Source: Betaproteobacteria bacterium SG8_41
GTDB lineage: Bacteria; Pseudomonadota; Gammaproteobacteria; Burkholderiales; SG8-41
NCBI GenBank assembly: GCA_001303585.1
Contig: LJTT01000001.1
Location: forward strand, 1-49,087
Direction: 5' to 3'
Length of the DNA: 49,087 nt
Below are positions 15,811-27,165 of the stretch, in pieces. The translations under genes and the position numbers were made by a program. Numbering within the stretch: position 1 is the stretch's first letter; each line of letters starts with the position of its first letter. The notes beneath the pieces are model-generated. The model was not told the origin of the DNA, made no database searches, and saw only the letters and a list, made by a program, of their open reading frames with translations.

Positions 15811-17259
15811 TTACAGCGAAGCCCGGATCGAGTGGATGCACAGAGCCATCAGCGGTCCGGGCAGGATCCCGAACACGAGCATTGCGAGCCCGTTTGCGCT
15901 CAGCAGCAGGCGCACGTCGCTGCGCGGCGAGATGGGCGCCGAGTCGGCCGGCGCGTCGAAGTACATGAGCTTAACGAGCCGCAGGTAATAGAACGCGCCG
16001 ATCAGCGAGAACAGCACCGCGACGACGGCAAGCCAGACAAAACCGGCATCGACAACCGCCTGCAGCACGGCGAATTTGGCGTAGAAGCCCACCGTAGGCG
16101 GAATTCCCGCCATCGAGAACATCAATAGCAGCATGATGAACGCATACCAGGGATCGCGCGCGTTGAGACCCTTGAAATCCTCAAGGTTTTCCGCCTCGAA
16201 ACCGCTGCGTGACAGCAGCATGATCATGCCGAAGCTGCCCAGGTTCATCAGCACGTAGACGACCACGTAGAACATACCGGCGCTGTACCCCACCAGGTCG
16301 CCCGAGAGGATCCCGAGCAGCAGGAATCCCATGTGACCGATCGTCGAGTACGCCAGCATGCGCTTGAGATTGGTCTGGGCAATTGCCGTAATGTTGCCGA
16401 TGGCGAGCGAAAGCACCGCCATCACGATCAGCATCTGTTGCCACTCGACGACCAGCTGCTCGGCCCCCAATCCCTGGACCAGAAGCCGCATGATGAACGC
16501 GAAGGCGGCGAGCTTCGGCGCCGAGCCGATGAACAGGGTCACGGCCGTGGGCGCCCCGTGATAGACGTCCGGCACCCACATGTGGAACGGGACCGCGCCG
16601 AGCTTGAAGCCAAGACCGGCAACGATAAACACGAGTGCGAAGACGAGCACCAGATCCCGCGCCCCGAGACTGAGGATCGTGTCCGCAAGGCGCGTGATCT
16701 CGAGGCTGCCCGTCGCGCCGTACAGCATCGACATGCCGTAGAGCAGCATGCCCGACGCAAGCGCTCCCAGAACAAAATACTTCATGGCGGCCTCGGTGGC
16801 CGTCGCGGAATCCCGCTGCAGCGCCACCATCGCGTAAAGCGACAGCGAAAGCAGCTCAAGCCCGAGGTAGAGCGCGAGCAGGTGGTTCGCCGAAATCATG
16901 ACCATCATGCCCAGGGTCGCAAAGAGCACGAGCGCGAAAAACTCCCCGCGGAACATGCCCCGGAGCGCAACGTAAGGCCGCGAATACACCAACATCACCA
17001 TCACGCCAATGTAGACCAGCATCTTGAGCACGTCGGACAGCAGATCGTCAACGAACATTCCGCTGAACGTGTATTCGGGCTGGCCGGTCGCTGTAATGTA
17101 GGTAATGACGAACGCACCCGCCAGCGCAAGCTGGGTCAGCGCGTACGTGACTACGCGGTTCTCATCGCTTACGAACAGATCGGCAACGAGAATGAAGCAC
17201 ACCATGCCAAGCAGGAACAGCTCTGCGAAAGCCGGTGTCAGCGGGGTAATGTATTGCAT
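15811..17259 (-). CDS. nuoN: NADH-quinone oxidoreductase subunit N
   Basis: A 482-residue antiporter-like membrane subunit of complex I with about 14 hydrophobic segments. It takes part in proton pumping. The conserved lysine region around [19 protein letters not shown] and the broken-helix segment [21 protein letters not shown] are typical of Nuo[15 protein letters not shown] is the second conserved motif. It is the last gene of the nuo operon, 13 bp after nuoM. Length is normal for betaproteobacteria. No insertion, frameshift or odd start is visible; the start is ATG. Confidence 0.96.
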   Translation of the reverse strand: MQYITPLTPAFAELFLLGMVCFILVADLFVSDENRVVTYALTQLALAGAFVITYITATGQPEYTFSGMFVDDLLSDVLKMLVYIGVMVMLVYSRPYVALRGMFRGEFFALVLFATLGMMVMISANHLLALYLGLELLSLSLYAMVALQRDSATATEAAMKYFVLGALASGMLLYGMSMLYGATGSLEITRLADTILSLGARDLVLVFALVFIVAGLGFKLGAVPFHMWVPDVYHGAPTAVTLFIGSAPKLAAFAFIMRLLVQGLGAEQLVVEWQQMLIVMAVLSLAIGNITAIAQTNLKRMLAYSTIGHMGFLLLGILSGDLVGYSAGMFYVVVYVLMNLGSFGMIMLLSRSGFEAENLEDFKGLNARDPWYAFIMLLLMFSMAGIPPTVGFYAKFAVLQAVVDAGFVWLAVVAVLFSLIGAFYYLRLVKLMYFDAPADSAPISPRSDVRLLLSANGLAMLVFGILPGPLMALCIHSIRASL

Positions 17260-17272
17260 GTCCGGCTCTTTC

Positions 17273-18760
17273 CTAGGGCAGCTTGCTATGCATCACGTGG
17301 TTCAACAGGCCGTCCACCGAGACGTGCAGCACGTCCGCGAAGGGGTAGGGCCAGAGCCCCATGGCGAGCACGGCCACAGCCAGCAGGCCCAAAACCACGA
17401 ATTCACGCGGCTCGAGATCCGACAGACCCCCGACGTGACTGTTCGCGACGGCGCCGAATATCACGCGTTTGTACATCCATAGCGTATAGGCCGCGCCAAA
17501 GATCAGCGTTGTCGCCGCGGCAGCCGCGTACCAGAAATTCTCCCGCACCGAGCCCATCACCACCAGAAACTCGCCCACGAAGCCGCTGGTCCCGGGCAAG
17601 CCGGCGTTGGCCATGGCAAAAAGCATGAAAAACGCGGCAAACACGGGCATCGTGTTCGCGACGCCGCCGTAATCGGAAATCATCCGCGAATGCATGCGGT
17701 CGTAGAGAACGCCGACACAAAGAAACAGCGCGCCGGAGACGAACCCATGAGAAATCATCTGGATAACTGCCCCCTCCAGGCCCTGCGCGTTGAAGATGAA
17801 GATCCCGAGCGTGACGAATCCCATATGCGAGATCGACGAGTAGGCGATCAGCTTCTTCATATCGGCCTGGACCAGAGCGACCAGGCCAATGTAGACGACG
17901 GCGACGAGCGAAAGTGCGATCACCACCCCCGCAAGCGTGTGACTGGCGTCAGGAACGATCGGTAGCGAGAGCCGGATGAAGCCATAGGCCCCGAGTTTGA
18001 GCATGATGGCCGCCAGCACGACCGAGCCGCCGGTCGGCGCCTCGACGTGCGCATCCGGGAGCCACGTGTGCACCGGCCACATCGGCACCTTGACCGCGAA
18101 AGCGAGGAAGAAGGCCACGAAAATCAGGATCTGAGCCGTGAGCGGCAGCGGAAGCCGGTACAAGTCCAGGAGCGAGAAGCTGCCGTCGGCAGCGTTATAC
18201 AGGTAGATCAGCGCCACCAGCAGGAGCAGCGAGCCGATCAGTGTGTAGAGGAAGAATTTCAGCGCCGCGTAGACCCGGTTCGGCCCGCCCCACACCCCAA
18301 TGATGATGAACATGGGGATGAGCGTCGCCTCGAAGAAAACATAGAACAAAAGCGCATCCAGGGCCGAGAAGACCCCGTTCATGAATCCGGACAGAAATAG
18401 GAAGGAAGCAAGGTACTGGGCAACCCGCGTCTGAATCACTTCCCAGCCCGCGATCACAACCAGCACCGTCGTGAAGCTGTTGAGCAGGATCAGCAGCAGC
18501 GATACCCCGTCGATGCCAAGGTGATAATTGGCGTGAAAGCTCGCGATCCACGGAGCAAGCTCCTGGAACTGGAACCCGACTGCGGCCGTTTCAAAGCGCG
18601 CATAGAGCGGCAACGTCACCAGAAGCCCCAGCACCGCACCGATCAGGGCGAGCAGGCGCGCGACGCGCGCGTTGCGGTCGCCACCGGTCGCCAGCACCAG
18701 CACCCCGAAGGCGATCGGGACCCAGATGGCGAGAGACAGAAGCGGGAAACCGAACAGCAT
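17273..18760 (-). CDS. nuoM: NADH-quinone oxidoreductase subunit M
   Basis: A 495-residue proton-channel subunit of complex I. It shows the essential glutamate in [17 protein letters not shown], the broken-helix region [20 protein letters not shown], and [15 protein letters not shown]. About 14 transmembrane segments can be drawn. It sits between nuoL (7 bp upstream) and nuoN (13 bp downstream), in the usual order, and is translated from an ATG. Nothing unusual was found. Confidence 0.96.
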   Translation of the reverse strand: MLFGFPLLSLAIWVPIAFGVLVLATGGDRNARVARLLALIGAVLGLLVTLPLYARFETAAVGFQFQELAPWIASFHANYHLGIDGVSLLLILLNSFTTVLVVIAGWEVIQTRVAQYLASFLFLSGFMNGVFSALDALLFYVFFEATLIPMFIIIGVWGGPNRVYAALKFFLYTLIGSLLLLVALIYLYNAADGSFSLLDLYRLPLPLTAQILIFVAFFLAFAVKVPMWPVHTWLPDAHVEAPTGGSVVLAAIMLKLGAYGFIRLSLPIVPDASHTLAGVVIALSLVAVVYIGLVALVQADMKKLIAYSSISHMGFVTLGIFIFNAQGLEGAVIQMISHGFVSGALFLCVGVLYDRMHSRMISDYGGVANTMPVFAAFFMLFAMANAGLPGTSGFVGEFLVVMGSVRENFWYAAAAATTLIFGAAYTLWMYKRVIFGAVANSHVGGLSDLEPREFVVLGLLAVAVLAMGLWPYPFADVLHVSVDGLLNHVMHSKLP

Positions 18761-18767
18761 TGGGTCC

Positions 18768-20756
18768 TTAGATCAAAAAAATCATCGTGAGCAGCACCAG
18801 GATCCCGATGATCATGGCGAAAGCATAGTGGTAGATGAAACCGGACTGCAGGAAGCGCACCACCCCCGCAAACCATCCGACCAGACGTGCCGAGCCGTTG
18901 ACGAAGACGCCGTCGATCACCGCGACATCCCCTCCTTTCCACAGCCCGGTGCCAAAACGCACGGCGCCGTCACCAAAAAGCCACTGGTAGAGCTCGTCGA
19001 AACCGTACTTGCGCTCCAGAATTGTGTAAATGAGCCCAGCTTTCCGCCTCACGACTTCGGGGAGATCGGGTCGCTTGAGGTAGAAATACCACGCGGTCAC
19101 GATGCCGGCGACGGCGAGCCATAGCGCTGGCGTGACAAGACCGTGGGTCATCATGGCGACGACTCCGCCAAAGTGCTCGCCCATCTGCGCCAGGACGTCG
19201 TGCGAAGGCGCGACGACGATGGCGCTGCCAAAGTAGTCACCGAAGAGCACTGGCCCGATCACCCAGCCGGCACAGACTGAGGGGATCGCCAGCAGAACGA
19301 GCGGTACCGTCACGACGGCAGGCGTTTCATGCGGCTCGTGCGCATGGCCGCCGCCATGCCCGTGTGCCTCGCCGTGCGCGCCATGGCCCCGGAAACGCTC
19401 GGTCCCGTGGAAAGTCATGAAGATCAGCCGGAAGGTGTAGAGCGCGGTGACGAATACCGTAAGGAGCACGGCGGCGTAGGCGAAACCCGCTCCGGGAAGC
19501 TTCGAGAGATGCGCCGCCTCGATGATCGAATCCTTGGAGAAAAAGCCGGCAAACCCGGGAATACCCGCGCTTGAAATCGCTCCGATCAGCGTTGTCCAAT
19601 AGGTCACCGGCAGATACTTGCGCAAGCCGCCCATGTGTCTCATGTCCTGCTGGTGATGCAGGGCGATGATCACCGAGCCCGCTCCAAGAAACAGCAGGGC
19701 CTTGAAGAAAGCATGCGTCGCGAGATGGAAAATGCCGGCGGCGTAGGCCGATGCTCCGAGCGCCACGGTCATATAGCCCAGCTGTGATAGCGTCGAGTAG
19801 GCCACCACGCGCTTTATGTCGTTTTGCACGATCGCCACCAGCGCCATGAACAAGGCGGTGATGGCGCCAATTACCATCACCACCGAAAGCGCGGTCTCCG
19901 AAAGCTCATATAGCGGCGACATGCGGGCCACCATGAAAATGCCCGCCGTCACCATCGTCGCGGCATGGATCAGCGCAGAGATCGGCGTCGGGCCTTCCAT
20001 CGAGTCGGGCAGCCACACGTGCAGCGGAAACTGCGCGCTTTTGCCCATCGCGCCCACGAACAGCAGGATGCAGATCACCGTCATCAGGGACCATGCGCCG
20101 CCGGGAAGAATCTCGATGGTGTTGCCCGCGAGGGTCCGGGCGCTGCCGAACACCGCGGCATAGTCGAGCGTGCCGAAGTACATCAGGATCAACGCGATGC
20201 CGAGAAGGAACCCGAAATCCCCGACGCGATTGACCAGAAAGGCCTTCAGGTTCGCGTGGATCGCCGTTGGGCGCGTGTACCAGAAGCCGATCAGCAGGTA
20301 GGAGACGAGTCCCACTGCCTCCCAGCCGAAGAACAGCTGGAGGAAATTGTTCGCCATCACCAGCATCAGCATCGAGAAGGTGAAGAGCGATATGTACGAG
20401 AAGAATCGCTGGTAGCCCGGGTCGTCCGCCATGTAACCGATGGTGTAGATGTGCACCATCAGCGACACGAACGACACCACAAGCATCATGGTCGCGGACA
20501 GCCGATCGATCAGGAAGCCGATCTCGAAGCGGCTGTTTCCCGATATGAGCCACGTGTAAACCGGTCCGTTGTAAATGTTGCCATCGAGGACATCCAGGAA
20601 CACGATCGCCGAGGCGACCGTTGCGACCACCATCCCCACAATCGTGATCCAGTGGGCGCCGCGTCGGCCAATCGCCCAGCCGAAGAGACCGGCCACGATA
20701 GCGCCCGCGAGGGGCGCCAACGGCACGATGAGGTAGAGAAGCTGCATCCGGGTCAC
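18768..20756 (-). CDS. nuoL: NADH-quinone oxidoreductase subunit L
   Basis: A 662-residue, largest antiporter-like subunit of complex I, including the C-terminal lateral helix that spans the other pump subunits. Key motifs are FFGWEAVGLVSYLLIGFWY with its glutamate, KSAQFPLHVWLPDSMEGPTP and KRVVAYSTLSQLGYM. A His- and Gly-rich loop (about 25 residues, HGAHGEAHGHGGGHAHEPHE) lies between two C-terminal segments; similar loops occur in other betaproteobacterial NuoL proteins. The frame starts with GTG at 20756; an ATG three codons later (20747) is about as likely. It follows nuoK after 9 bp. Confidence 0.95.
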   Translation of the reverse strand: MTRMQLLYLIVPLAPLAGAIVAGLFGWAIGRRGAHWITIVGMVVATVASAIVFLDVLDGNIYNGPVYTWLISGNSRFEIGFLIDRLSATMMLVVSFVSLMVHIYTIGYMADDPGYQRFFSYISLFTFSMLMLVMANNFLQLFFGWEAVGLVSYLLIGFWYTRPTAIHANLKAFLVNRVGDFGFLLGIALILMYFGTLDYAAVFGSARTLAGNTIEILPGGAWSLMTVICILLFVGAMGKSAQFPLHVWLPDSMEGPTPISALIHAATMVTAGIFMVARMSPLYELSETALSVVMVIGAITALFMALVAIVQNDIKRVVAYSTLSQLGYMTVALGASAYAAGIFHLATHAFFKALLFLGAGSVIIALHHQQDMRHMGGLRKYLPVTYWTTLIGAISSAGIPGFAGFFSKDSIIEAAHLSKLPGAGFAYAAVLLTVFVTALYTFRLIFMTFHGTERFRGHGAHGEAHGHGGGHAHEPHETPAVVTVPLVLLAIPSVCAGWVIGPVLFGDYFGSAIVVAPSHDVLAQMGEHFGGVVAMMTHGLVTPALWLAVAGIVTAWYFYLKRPDLPEVVRRKAGLIYTILERKYGFDELYQWLFGDGAVRFGTGLWKGGDVAVIDGVFVNGSARLVGWFAGVVRFLQSGFIYHYAFAMIIGILVLLTMIFLI

Positions 20757-20765
20757 GCGCTTAAC

Positions 20766-21071
20766 CTAACCTTTCAGCTGGTCGAGATCCTCGACGTCGA
20801 TGGTATTGATATTGCGGAACAGCGCCACAAGAATCGCCAGACCGATGGCCGATTCCGCCGCCGCAACGGTCAGGATGAAGAACACGAAAATCTGCCCCGA
20901 CGGGTCGTCCAGGAAATGCGAGAAGGCCACGAAGTTCATATTGACGGCGAGCAGCATCAGCTCGATCGCCATCAGCAGCACGATGAGGTTCCGGCGGTTG
21001 AGAAAAATTCCCACCACGGCGATCGCGAACAGGATCGCGCCCAGCACCAGATAATGCGAAAGTGAAATCAA
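20766..21071 (-). CDS. nuoK: NADH-quinone oxidoreductase subunit K
   Basis: A 101-residue, three-helix membrane subunit of complex I. It has the two conserved glutamates in [10 protein letters not shown] and [10 protein letters not shown] that link to the proton path. The start codon is TTG at 21071, overlapping the nuoJ stop as TTGA. This start is chosen because the first residues [14 protein letters not shown] align with the family and no ATG or GTG is available. Translational coupling with nuoJ is therefore likely. The protein is the homologue of mitochondrial ND4L. Confidence 0.94.
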   Translation of the reverse strand: MISLSHYLVLGAILFAIAVVGIFLNRRNLIVLLMAIELMLLAVNMNFVAFSHFLDDPSGQIFVFFILTVAAAESAIGLAILVALFRNINTIDVEDLDQLKG

Positions 21072-21679
21072 CGTTGTTCTTTCTTTTCTGGCCGCATCTT
21101 GACGAGGCGCATCCGGTCCTCCCGGCGCACGCTCACCTGCCGGGCCGGATCCTGGTATTTGGTCTCCTTGCGACGACGCAATGTGATCGCAATCGCCGCC
21201 ACGATCGCCACCAGCAGAATTACCGCCGCGATCTCAAAGGCATAAACGTACTCGGTGTAGACCAGCCGACCAAGCTCCTTGGTGTTGCTGTAGCCGGGTG
21301 GCAGCGGTGGCGGCGCAGGGACGCCCGCAAATCCGCCGTATTTCCCGGCCAGCACGAGCACCATCTCCGCCACCAGGACAATCGCCACGAATGCCCCGAC
21401 CGGCAAATAACTCCAGAAGTTTTCGCGCAAGCGCGCGAGGTTGATATCGAGCATCATGACGACGAAAAGGAACAGCACCATAACAGCGCCGACATACACC
21501 AGCACCAGCACAATGGCCAGAAACTCGGCCTGAAGCTGCATCCAGATCGCCGCCGACGTGAAAAAAGCGAGGACGAGGAACAGCGCCGCGTGCACGGGAT
21601 TACGCGCGGTAATCACCCGCAGGCCCGCGAACAGCAGGATTGCGGAGAAAAGATAAAAAATGATTCCGTTGAACGTCAT
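21068..21679 (-). CDS. nuoJ: NADH-quinone oxidoreductase subunit J
   Basis: A 203-residue membrane subunit of complex I, homologue of ND6, with five hydrophobic segments and a basic C-terminal tail (RRRKETKYQ and onward). [20 protein letters not shown] is the conserved broken helix near the quinone-linked path. The ATG start at 21679 is separated from nuoI by 108 bp containing a palindromic heptad array, the largest gap inside the nuo operon. The stop overlaps the nuoK start. No strong ribosome site is visible. Confidence 0.94.
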   Translation of the reverse strand: MTFNGIIFYLFSAILLFAGLRVITARNPVHAALFLVLAFFTSAAIWMQLQAEFLAIVLVLVYVGAVMVLFLFVVMMLDINLARLRENFWSYLPVGAFVAIVLVAEMVLVLAGKYGGFAGVPAPPPLPPGYSNTKELGRLVYTEYVYAFEIAAVILLVAIVAAIAITLRRRKETKYQDPARQVSVRREDRMRLVKMRPEKKEQR

Positions 21680-21692
21680 CGTTTTTAGTTGC

Positions 21693-21784
21693 GTGACCGG
21701 TGACCGGTGACCGGTGACCGGGGTTGGCCTTCCGGCCCTGATGTCTTCATTGCAAATTGTTCTTGATTACTGGTCACGGGTCAC
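21693..21784. repeat. Palindromic heptad array between nuoI and nuoJ (GTGACCG units)
   Basis: Four perfect copies of GTGACCG stand head to tail on the plus strand at 21693-21720. Three units (GTGACCC, GTGACCA and a GTAATCA variant) stand on the minus strand at 21764-21784, facing them. A small hairpin GGCC-TTCC-GGCC lies between. The right arm ends 3 bp from the nuoI stop codon. A long folded structure could form in the nuo transcript here. Confidence 0.85.
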
Positions 21785-21787
21785 TGC

Positions 21788-22279
21788 TCAGCGGTAGGCA
21801 GCATCGTCCGCCCGGTCCTTCGCAATTTGTTCTTCGTAAAGATCTCCAACCGCAAGCAACATCGGTTTGGTATAAATGAGGTCGCCGCGCTGCTCGCCGT
21901 GAAACTCGAAAATATTGGTCTCGACGATGGAGTCCACCGGGCACGACTCCTCGCAAAAACCGCAGAAAATGCATTTCGTGAGGTCGATATCGTAACGGGT
22001 CGTGCGGCGCGTGCCATCGGCCCGCTGCTCCGACTCGATCGTGATCGCCAGCGCCGGGCATACGGCCTCGCACAGCTTGCAGGCAATGCACCGCTCCTCC
22101 CCGTTCGGATAGCGGCGCAGCGCGTGCAGCCCGCGGAAGCGCGGGCTCAACGGCGTTTTCTCTTCCGGGTACTGCACCGTGATCTTGCGCCGGAAGAGGT
22201 GCCGCCCGGTGAGCATCATGCCCTTCACCAGCTCGACGAGCAGAAACGTTCGAAAGAACTGTTGAATGCGGCCGATCAT
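21788..22279 (-). CDS. nuoI: NADH-quinone oxidoreductase subunit I
   Basis: A 163-residue iron-sulfur subunit of complex I on the peripheral arm near the membrane. It has two 4Fe-4S motifs: [12 protein letters not shown] and [12 protein letters not shown], giving clusters N6a and N6b. An amphipathic N-terminal helix precedes them. The ATG at 22279 overlaps the nuoH stop by one base (TGATG), so translation is probably coupled. The open frame extends upstream inside nuoH but is not used. A repeat array follows directly after the stop. Confidence 0.96.
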   Translation of the reverse strand: MIGRIQQFFRTFLLVELVKGMMLTGRHLFRRKITVQYPEEKTPLSPRFRGLHALRRYPNGEERCIACKLCEAVCPALAITIESEQRADGTRRTTRYDIDLTKCIFCGFCEESCPVDSIVETNIFEFHGEQRGDLIYTKPMLLAVGDLYEEQIAKDRADDAAYR

Positions 22280-23424
22280 CACTGCCACCATACCCACAGA
22301 GGTGTCTGCATCCAGGCGCCTAACAGCACGATCCAGAAGATGGTCAGCGGCAGGAATACCTTCCAGCCGAGGCGCATGATCTGGTCGTAGCGATAGCGCG
22401 GAAATGTGGCGCGGAACCAGAGAAAGCTCGACACCACGACGAACAATTTCACGAGCAGCCATCCAAAACTGTCTGCGGCCAGCCACGGCAGACCGATCGC
22501 GCTCGCGATTGCCAGGGGAATCGGCGAGAGCCAGCCCCCGAGGAACATGACAGAGCACAGCGTCGATACCAGAATCATGTTGGCATACTCGGCGAGAAAG
22601 AACACAGCGAACGCCATGCCCGAGTACTCGACGTGAAAGCCCGCGACGATCTCCGATTCCCCCTCGGCCACGTCGAACGGGGCGCGGTTCGTCTCCGCAA
22701 CACCTGCGATCAGGTAGACCAGGAACATCGGGAACAACGGGATCCAGAACCAGTTCAAAAATCCCCAGTTACCCTGCTGCATGCGCACGATTTCGCCAAG
22801 GTTCAGGCTCTGCGCCGCCATCAGGACACAGACCAGCGCAAACCCCATGGCAAGCTCATAAGACACCATCTGGGCGGCGGAACGCATTGCGCCCAGAAAT
22901 GCATATTTCGAATTCGACGCCCAGCCCGCGATGATGATGCCGTAGACCCCCACGGAGGTGATCGCCATCACGTAGAGCAGGCCCGCATCGATGTCGGCCA
23001 GGACCAGTGAGGGGCTGAACGGTATTACGGCCCATGCCGCCAACGCCGGCATGATGGCCATGACGGGCGCCAGCACAAAAAGGGTCTTGTTTGCACCGGC
23101 TGGGATTACCACTTCCTTCACCATGAGCTTCAAGCCGTCCGCTACGGGCTGCGCCAGCCCCCCGAGCCAGCGAAGTCCGAAGAACGTCACGCGGTTGGGT
23201 CCGATGCGAATCTGCATCCAACCGATCAGCTTGCGTTCCCACAATGTAAGGTACGCGACTGCCCCCATCAGCGGCGCCACAATGCACACGATGAGCAGAA
23301 GTATCTTGATGGCGTGCATCACTGACGGCGCCAGCTCCTGGCCGAAGATCCAGACCACCACCGCGGCCAGCAGGCCCCAGAGCCAGTTGCCGAAATTCAT
23401 CAGCGGCTGCACGAGCGTGTTCAT
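22279..23424 (-). CDS. nuoH: NADH-quinone oxidoreductase subunit H
   Basis: A 381-residue membrane subunit (ND1 homologue) that joins the peripheral and membrane arms and forms much of the quinone cavity. [21 protein letters not shown] and [16 protein letters not shown] are its most conserved loops; the charged residues there are essential in studied complexes. About eight hydrophobic segments are seen. Start and stop are both overlapped: the ATG overlaps the nuoG stop by four bases (ATGA), and its stop touches the nuoI start. Confidence 0.96.
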   Translation of the reverse strand: MNTLVQPLMNFGNWLWGLLAAVVVWIFGQELAPSVMHAIKILLLIVCIVAPLMGAVAYLTLWERKLIGWMQIRIGPNRVTFFGLRWLGGLAQPVADGLKLMVKEVVIPAGANKTLFVLAPVMAIMPALAAWAVIPFSPSLVLADIDAGLLYVMAITSVGVYGIIIAGWASNSKYAFLGAMRSAAQMVSYELAMGFALVCVLMAAQSLNLGEIVRMQQGNWGFLNWFWIPLFPMFLVYLIAGVAETNRAPFDVAEGESEIVAGFHVEYSGMAFAVFFLAEYANMILVSTLCSVMFLGGWLSPIPLAIASAIGLPWLAADSFGWLLVKLFVVVSSFLWFRATFPRYRYDQIMRLGWKVFLPLTIFWIVLLGAWMQTPLWVWWQ

Positions 23425-25823
23425 ACCGCAACCTTCTCTTCGGCCGGCACGCGTTCCAAGCGCACCTCGCCAAACAGGTCGCCGAGCTGGGCGCTCTCCG
23501 GCGCGACTGCAAGTCGGACGCAGTCGGCTGGCAGACGCTCATCGATTACGGCCGCCAACACGGTCTCTCCCTCGCCCTGCCGCACGCGCGCGCTGTCCCC
23601 GTCACGCAAACCCAGCTTCTCGAACAATGCGCGGCTCATGTGCACGACTGGCGCCTGCGCATCGCGCGTCTGCTGCAGTGAACGCGCCCGACGCACTAAA
23701 CTGTCTGCCCCGTAAATCGGCACCTCTGCGATGCGCTGGATTCCTGTTGACGCTTTTGGCGCGACAGCGTCGAGGCTATAGCCTCGCGAAGCGTTGCCGA
23801 GCCGGGCGGACAGATCACCCCCGCGCTCGCCCAGAACCTCATCGAGCACTTCCCCGCTGCTATTTTGGTCAAAACCTGTCAGCCCGAGCAGGTTGCCGAG
23901 CACGCGCAGGATCTTCCATGCCGGTCGCGCCTCGCCGAGCGGCTGCACCACGCCGGCAAAACTCTGAACGGTGCCCTCGGTATTAACAAAGGTGCCCGAT
24001 GTCTCAGTGAAGGGCGCTATGGGCAACAGCACCTGCGCGTATTCAAGCGCCTGATGCTGGTAGGGGCTCATCGCCACCACGAGCTCGGCCGATTTCATCG
24101 CGGCCAGCGCTTGTTGCGAATTTCCTGTATCCAGTTCCGCTTCCACGCCCAGCAACAGGTACGCCTTGCGCGGCTGCGCGAGCATTTGCCGGGCGTTCAT
24201 TCCGGCATGCGCGCCCGCGAACGGTACGGCACCCGCGAGGTACCCGCCGACGCTGTTAGCGGCCTCGCCAAGAACGCCCATGCGAGCGCCAAGCACGTCG
24301 GCCAGGGCCTGTGCCAGAACGTGGAGCTCGCCCGCCCGCGGGTGATGCTGGGCAAGGTTACCCAGGAAGATGCCGGTATTCTTGCCCGATGCCAAGCTGG
24401 CGGCTATGCCCTGCGCTGTCTCCGAGACAGTCACTCGCTCGACAGCGCCACGCACCGCTTCGGGCAGCGGCGCATTACGGCGCTGCGCCGCCGCCTTCAA
24501 CAGCTGGGCGAGCATGTCCGGCATCGCGGAGGGCGAGACGACCGCCTTGTGCGCCACCCGCATCAACAGGTCATCATCGAACGGGTTTAGCAGGCTCAGC
24601 TCCAGGCCGCGTTTGGCTGCCTGGCGCAGACGGTGGGCTAGAAGAGGATGGTCCTTGCACAGCGTCGAGCCGACGACCAGCGCGCGCTCGAGCGTGCTCA
24701 CCTCGGCAATCTTCATGCCGAGCCACGGCGCGCCGGCCAGCTTCCCGTCCAGGCTGAAGTCCGCCTGTCGCAGGCGATGGTCGATGTTATCCGCGCCCAG
24801 GGCGCGCGTGAGTTTCTGCAGGAGGTAAAGTTCCTCGAGTGTCTGATGCGGCGCCGCCAGCGCGCCAATTGCCTGCGGACCATGTTCGGTCCGAACGCGC
24901 TTGAGCTCCGAGGCGATGAAATCGAGCGCCACCTGCCATTCCACTTCCTGCCAAGCGCCTCCGCGCCTCAACATCGGCCGTGCCAGACGCTGCTCCGAAT
25001 TGAGGCCTTCGTAGGCAAAACGGTCCTTGTCGGACAGCCAGCATTCGTTGATTGCCTCGTTATCGCGCGGCAACACCCGCATTACGCGGTTCTGCTTGAC
25101 CTGCACCGTCAGATTGGACCCAAGCCCGCAATGCGGGCTGACCGAAGGCCGCCGCGTGAGCTCCCAGGTCCGGGCCGTGTAGCGAAAGGGCTTGGACGTC
25201 AGCGCACCCACCGGGCAGAGATCGATGACGTTGCCCGAGAGCTCCGAATCGACCGTTTTGCCGACGAAAGCGATGATCTCGGCGTGCTCCCCGCGGCCGA
25301 TCATGCCAAGCTCCATGATTCCGGCAATTTCCTGTCCGAAGCGGACGCAGCGCGTGCAATGGATGCAGCGCGTCATGTCCGTGGAGATGAGCGGGCCCAG
25401 GTTCTTGTTGGCCACGACGCGCTTCGACTCTTCGTAGCGCGCACCGCTTGCGCCGTATCCCACGGCAAGGTCCTGCAACTGGCACTCCCCGCCCTGGTCG
25501 CAGATCGGACAATCGAGCGGGTGATTGATCAGCAGAAACTCCATCACCCCTTTCTGCGCATCGACCGCCTGATCGGAATGGGTTTGGACCTTCATCCCAT
25601 TGGTGACCGGCGTGGCGCAGGCGGGCAGCGGCTTCGGCGCTTTCTCAACCTGCACCAGGCACATCCGGCAGTTGGCCGCGATGGAAAGCTTGCGGTGATA
25701 GCAGAAATGCGGGATGTAGATGCCGACCTGGCTCGCGGCATCCATGATGGTCGAGCCCTCCGGGACCTGGAACGTCTTCCCGTCCAGCTCGATTTCTATC
25801 GTTTTGCGTGCTTCAGTCGTCAC
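23421..25823 (-). CDS. nuoG: NADH-quinone oxidoreductase subunit G
   Basis: An 800-residue iron-sulfur subunit of the complex I peripheral arm. The N-terminal 2Fe-2S cluster uses CYHRKL, NCRMC and ACATP cysteines. The His/Cys-ligated cluster is in [18 protein letters not shown] and the next 4Fe-4S in CIHCTRC with CPVGAL. The C-terminal half is a molybdopterin-oxidoreductase-like fold without a metal. Extra cluster N7 of some bacteria appears absent; only isolated cysteines ([13 protein letters not shown]) remain. The start is GTG at 25823. It has no Shine-Dalgarno; instead the 28 bp in front are four 7-bp repeat units, and the GTG is in phase with them. Confidence 0.95.
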   Translation of the reverse strand: MTTEARKTIEIELDGKTFQVPEGSTIMDAASQVGIYIPHFCYHRKLSIAANCRMCLVQVEKAPKPLPACATPVTNGMKVQTHSDQAVDAQKGVMEFLLINHPLDCPICDQGGECQLQDLAVGYGASGARYEESKRVVANKNLGPLISTDMTRCIHCTRCVRFGQEIAGIMELGMIGRGEHAEIIAFVGKTVDSELSGNVIDLCPVGALTSKPFRYTARTWELTRRPSVSPHCGLGSNLTVQVKQNRVMRVLPRDNEAINECWLSDKDRFAYEGLNSEQRLARPMLRRGGAWQEVEWQVALDFIASELKRVRTEHGPQAIGALAAPHQTLEELYLLQKLTRALGADNIDHRLRQADFSLDGKLAGAPWLGMKIAEVSTLERALVVGSTLCKDHPLLAHRLRQAAKRGLELSLLNPFDDDLLMRVAHKAVVSPSAMPDMLAQLLKAAAQRRNAPLPEAVRGAVERVTVSETAQGIAASLASGKNTGIFLGNLAQHHPRAGELHVLAQALADVLGARMGVLGEAANSVGGYLAGAVPFAGAHAGMNARQMLAQPRKAYLLLGVEAELDTGNSQQALAAMKSAELVVAMSPYQHQALEYAQVLLPIAPFTETSGTFVNTEGTVQSFAGVVQPLGEARPAWKILRVLGNLLGLTGFDQNSSGEVLDEVLGERGGDLSARLGNASRGYSLDAVAPKASTGIQRIAEVPIYGADSLVRRARSLQQTRDAQAPVVHMSRALFEKLGLRDGDSARVRQGEGETVLAAVIDERLPADCVRLAVAPESAQLGDLFGEVRLERVPAEEKVAV

Positions 25824-25851
25824 GTATCACCGCTTACTGGTCACTGGTCAC
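25824..25851 (-). repeat. Four heptads filling the whole nuoF-nuoG gap
   Basis: Read on the minus strand, the 28-bp gap is exactly four 7-bp units: GTGACCA twice, then GTAAGCG and GTGATAC. The nuoG start codon GTG begins what looks like a fifth unit (GTGACGA). This array has one arm only, unlike most others. Confidence 0.85.
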
Positions 25852-27165
25852 TCAGAGATAGTCCGGCACGGAGCACTTCTTGTGCTCGATGTGATACTGG
25901 AACTCGTCACGGAAGTGCTGGATGAAACTCTTCACGGGCAAGGCGGCGGCGTCACCCAGCGCGCAGATCGTGCGCCCCGCTATGTTGTCGGAAACGTTGT
26001 CGAGAAGATCGAGATCCTCGGGCCGGCCTGCGCCATGTTCGATGCGGTGGACCATGCGGTAGAGCCAGCCGGTTCCCTCGCGACACGGCGTGCATTGTCC
26101 GCACGATTCCTCGAAATAGAAATACGAAAGGCGCAGCAGGCAACGGACCATGCAACGCGTGTCGTCCATGATGATGACTGCGCCCGAGCCCAGCATCGAG
26201 CCCGCCTTGGCTATGGAATCGTAGTCCATGTCTGTCGCCATCATGATGTCCGCGGGCAGCACGGGCATCGAGGATCCGCCCGGGATGCAGGCCTTGAGCT
26301 TGCGCCCGCCACGCATCCCTCCGGCCATTTCCAGAAGTTTCGCGAACGGTGTGCCGAGCCGCACCTCGAAGTTGCCAGGGCGCTCGACGTCGCCCGACAC
26401 CGAGAAGATCTTGGTGCCGCCGTTGTTCGGACGTCCAAGCTCCAGAAACGCCTCGCCCCCGTTTACGACGATCCACGGCACGGCGGCGAACGTTTCCGTG
26501 TTGTTCACCGTCGTCGGCTTGCCATAGAGTCCGAAACTCGCAGGGAACGGCGGCTTGAAGCGCGGCTGTCCCTTCTTGCCTTCGAGCGATTCCAGCAATC
26601 CGGTTTCTTCCCCGCAGATGTACGCCCCCCACCCATGGTGCGCATAAAGATCAAAGCTCACATCCGAGCCCAGGATGTTCTTGCCCAGATAGCCTGCCGT
26701 CCGCGCCTCGGCCAGCGCCTCCTCAAAACGCTCGTAGAGGTCCCAGGTCTCGCCGTGGATGTAGTTGTAGCCGACCGTGCTGCCCGTGGCATAGCCGCCG
26801 ATGATCATGCCCTCGATCACGCTGTGCGGGTTGTAGCGCAGAATGTCGCGATCCTTGAACGTGCCGGGCTCGCCTTCATCCGAATTGCAGATCATGTACT
26901 TCTGCCCGGTATACTGCCGCGGCATGAAGCTCCACTTCAGCCCGGTCGGGAAACCCGCGCCGCCGCGCCCGCGCAGCGCCGACTTCTTGACTTCATTCAC
27001 GATCTGGTCGGGCGGAATTTTCTCCGCGATGATCTTTTTGAGCGCCTGATAGCCGCCACGCGCCTCGTAGTCCTTCAGTCGCCAGTTGAGGCCGGTCAGG
27101 CCCTGCAGGATGACCGCGTCGGGCCCGAACAGATCGGTCGAAAACGGTGGCAGCGGAAGTCCCAT
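25852..27165 (-). CDS. nuoF: NADH-quinone oxidoreductase subunit F
   Basis: A 437-residue subunit that binds NADH and FMN and carries one 4Fe-4S cluster; electrons enter complex I here. [14 protein letters not shown] is the FMN/NADH glycine loop, [12 protein letters not shown] lines the nucleotide site, and [12 protein letters not shown] with a later Cys binds the cluster. The ATG at 27165 shares one base with the nuoE stop (TAATG). The open frame extends 36 codons upstream, but that part overlaps nuoE in another frame and is not used. Length is normal. Confidence 0.96.
   Translation of the reverse strand: MGLPLPPFSTDLFGPDAVILQGLTGLNWRLKDYEARGGYQALKKIIAEKIPPDQIVNEVKKSALRGRGGAGFPTGLKWSFMPRQYTGQKYMICNSDEGEPGTFKDRDILRYNPHSVIEGMIIGGYATGSTVGYNYIHGETWDLYERFEEALAEARTAGYLGKNILGSDVSFDLYAHHGWGAYICGEETGLLESLEGKKGQPRFKPPFPASFGLYGKPTTVNNTETFAAVPWIVVNGGEAFLELGRPNNGGTKIFSVSGDVERPGNFEVRLGTPFAKLLEMAGGMRGGRKLKACIPGGSSMPVLPADIMMATDMDYDSIAKAGSMLGSGAVIIMDDTRCMVRCLLRLSYFYFEESCGQCTPCREGTGWLYRMVHRIEHGAGRPEDLDLLDNVSDNIAGRTICALGDAAALPVKSFIQHFRDEFQYHIEHKKCSVPDYL

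Noticed and set aside
16333..17628. 431-codon open frame antisense to nuoN and nuoM
   Set aside because: Runs across two well-supported genes and has extreme His/Arg/Gln content typical of antisense translation of membrane proteins.
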